Part shown: positions 62,524 to 64,000 of the stretch, piece by piece
Position numbering within the stretch: the stretch's first letter is position 1
How the letters are laid out: each line of letters begins with the position of its first letter
Source: Actinophytocola xinjiangensis
GTDB lineage: Bacteria > Actinomycetota > Actinomycetes > Mycobacteriales > Pseudonocardiaceae
Direction: 5' to 3'
Length of the DNA: 64,000 nucleotides
Assembly (NCBI RefSeq): GCF_001921215.1
Contig: NZ_MSIF01000016.1
Span: forward strand, 62,001-126,000
The notes under the pieces: generated by a model
Told to the model about the DNA's origin: nothing
Databases searched by the model: none
The model's input: only the letters and a program-made list of their open reading frames with translations
Made by a program: the position numbers and the translations under genes

Positions 62524-63701
62524 CGCGGGCACCCGCCGGTGAGGCGGACGAGCACCGTGACGCCGGCGCCGGGTGCCGTCCTGACGGTCAGCTCGCCGGC
62601 GACGCGCTGCACCCGTTCGCGGAGTCCGTCGAGGCCGAAGCCGGTGGGTCGGTTCGCCGGGTCGTAGCCCCTGCCGTCGTCGGTGATGCGCAGCGTGATG
62701 TGGTCGTCGGCGTAGGTGAGGGTCACGGTGGCCGTGGTGGCGCCGGAGTGCCGTCGGATGTTGGACAGCAGTTCCTGGGTGGCGCGCAGCAGCGTGACCT
62801 CGCAGGGGGTCGGCAGTTCGCGGTGGGTGCCGGAGACGGCCGTCGTGGCGGCGATGCCGGTTTCGGTGTGGAGACGTTCGGTCAGGCGGGTCAGCGCGGC
62901 GGGCAGGGACGACCCGTCGAGCTGGGCCGGGGTCAGTTCGGCGACCAGGGTGCGCAGTTCGGTGAGGTTCTCCCGCGTGGTCCGCTCGGCGAGGTCGAGG
63001 TGCCGCCCGGCCTCGGCCGGGTCCTGGCGCAGCGCCGACCTGGCGGAGGCGAGCAGGAACAGGACGCTGGTCGAACCCTGCGCCAGGGTGTCGTGCAGGT
63101 CCCTGGCGAGGCGCTCGCGCTCGGCGAGCACGCCGGCCTCGTGGCTGACCTGGGCGAGTTCGGTCCTGGTGGCGGCGAGTTCGGCGACCACCCTGGCCCG
63201 CTCCTGGCTCTGCTCGATGATCTTCGAGATCCACAGGCCGAGCACCGGGGCGACCACCAGCCCGACAGCGACACTGATCGCCGCGACGCCGAACTCGCCC
63301 ATGACCGCCACCACCACACCCACCGCGACGGTGACCGCCGAGGTCGCCCAGGCGGCGCGCCGGGCGGGCACCATGGACCAGATCTGCGGGTAGAGCGCGA
63401 ACAGCATCACCGAGGCCACCGGGGTCAACACGAACATCGCCACCGTCACCGGACCCGCGACCGCGAGATAGCCCCAGCTGCGCGGCGAGTCCGCCACCGT
63501 GTGCAGTACCCGCGCCCCGACCGAGGCGTACGCCCCGCACAACGTCGCCAGCAGCGCCAACGCGAGCCAATGCTGGGTCCCCGTCGTCGTACCGTCGGCG
63601 ACCAGCACCACCGCCGTGATGGCGACGAACACCCCGAAGACCACGTGCCAGCCGGCCCGCGTCCGCTCCCACACATCGGCCGATGCCCCCGCGTCCCGCA
63701 T
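62520..63701 (-). CDS. Sensor histidine kinase (NarL-partner, HPK7 type)
   Basis: A 393-residue membrane sensor kinase. About five to six hydrophobic segments occupy residues 18-165, without a large extracellular domain, as in DesK/LiaS-type sensors of membrane state. The H-box ERERLARDLHDTLAQG places His203. HATPase_c motifs are ELLSNIRRHSG (N-box), TDDGRGYD (G1) and GFGLDGLRERV (G2). ATG 63701 has a modest CAGGGTGGG ribosome binding site. It pairs with the overlapping response regulator and may sense envelope stress. Confidence 0.93.
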   Translation of the reverse strand: MRDAGASADVWERTRAGWHVVFGVFVAITAVVLVADGTTTGTQHWLALALLATLCGAYASVGARVLHTVADSPRSWGYLAVAGPVTVAMFVLTPVASVMLFALYPQIWSMVPARRAAWATSAVTVAVGVVVAVMGEFGVAAISVAVGLVVAPVLGLWISKIIEQSQERARVVAELAATRTELAQVSHEAGVLAERERLARDLHDTLAQGSTSVLFLLASARSALRQDPAEAGRHLDLAERTTRENLTELRTLVAELTPAQLDGSSLPAALTRLTERLHTETGIAATTAVSGTHRELPTPCEVTLLRATQELLSNIRRHSGATTATVTLTYADDHITLRITDDGRGYDPANRPTGFGLDGLRERVQRVAGELTVRTAPGAGVTVLVRLTGGCPR

Positions 63702-63770
63702 GGGCCCACCCTGCCAGGCCGCGCGCAGCGGCACAGCGAAACGCGGCGGTGGCCGCCGATCGGTCCAGCC

Positions 63771-63794
63771 GGTATCAGTCGATCGACTGATACC
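63771..63794. promoter_or_regulatory. Perfect 24-bp palindrome upstream of the two-component operon
   Basis: GGTATCAGTCGA is followed directly by its exact reverse complement. It lies 69 bp before the kinase start (63701) and 55 bp before the divergent membrane-protein start (63850). It is well placed as an operator for both, most simply of the linked response regulator. Confidence 0.7.
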
Positions 63795-63849
63795 GCGACC
63801 CGTCGTCGCACCGATTCGGCCCGCCTGTCCACACGGCACCATTCGGCGC

Positions 63850-64000
63850 ATGGATCGCAAGCGTCTCAACGCAGTCATGCTCGTCGCCTCCCTGGTCTTC
63901 GGGCTCACCATCGGTGTCCTCGCGGTAACCGGCTCCGACGCGGTCGGCCTGGTCTCGATGATCGGCGGCGGACTCCTCGGCATCTGCTGGGCCACCAGCG
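63850..64000 (+). CDS. Small membrane protein, cut by the window edge
   Basis: The first 50 residues begin MDRKRLNAVMLVAS, with one transmembrane helix (AVMLVASLVFGLTIGVLAV) and a second hydrophobic segment (GLVSMIGGGLLGICWA) at the edge. There is no good ribosome binding site before ATG 63850, so the message may be leaderless. It is divergent from the two-component system, with a shared palindrome between them, and is a likely target of that system. Confidence 0.65.
   Translation, partial: MDRKRLNAVMLVASLVFGLTIGVLAVTGSDAVGLVSMIGGGLLGICWATS

Overview
The DNA is GC-rich with strongly C/G-ending codons, GTG starts and long runs of translationally coupled genes. It carries modular type I polyketide synthases, several cytochromes P450, and SARP, LmbU-family and NB-ARC/TPR regulators. 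This is typical of a filamentous actinomycete; a Pseudonocardiales-like host is a guess from style, not a proof. Nearly all of the window is specialised metabolism, and both edges cut genes.

Region 1 (1-24.5 kb) is a modular polyketide locus on the minus strand. PKS 1 (19893 to 7489) has a KSQ-AT-ACP loading module, module 1 (KS-AT-DH-KR-ACP) and module 2 (KS-AT-KR-ACP). PKS 2 (from 7472, running off the left edge) has module 3 (KS-AT-DH-KR-ACP) and the start of module 4. Two P450 genes sit directly upstream in the same direction, and a third P450 is divergent. The AT of module 1 has Gly in place of the catalytic Ser, and its DH motif is altered.

Region 2 (24.6-31.8 kb) is a linker. It holds a transposase-like remnant, a PadR/membrane-protein pair, a drug-type ABC exporter controlled by a divergent TetR regulator with visible operators, a secreted HExxH protein and a membrane-anchored protein of unknown function.

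Region 3 (31.8-51.9 kb) is the most unusual part. A very compact minus-strand operon of about 15 genes (49505 down to 31856) encodes three different ATP-grasp enzymes, a PaaK-like ligase, a fusion of a class III aminotransferase with a second PaaK-like ligase, a short adenylate-forming enzyme, a free acyl carrier protein, a MIO (histidine/phenylalanine ammonia-lyase type) enzyme, a class II DAHP synthase, a tautomerase-like protein, a QW-repeat alpha/alpha-toroid protein, an SDR, an MFS exporter, an MBL hydrolase and an amidase. Divergent from it, across 240 bp containing a perfect 24-bp palindrome, lie three genes joined by 4-nt overlaps: an APH-like kinase, a HopA1-family lyase and a 62-residue Ser/Thr-rich, single-Cys peptide. 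The kinase/HopA1 pair is the dehydration machinery known from class V lanthipeptides and thioamitides. I infer a RiPP whose peptide is joined to activated aromatic and diamino-acid building blocks. I can assign no known product.

Region 4 (51.9-64 kb) holds regulators: a SARP/NB-ARC/TPR protein convergent with the peptide gene, a divergent LmbU-family activator and a STAND/TPR protein. After them come two secreted or membrane small proteins, an unrecognised soluble protein, and a NarL-type two-component system with a 24-bp palindrome between it and a divergent membrane-protein gene cut by the right edge.
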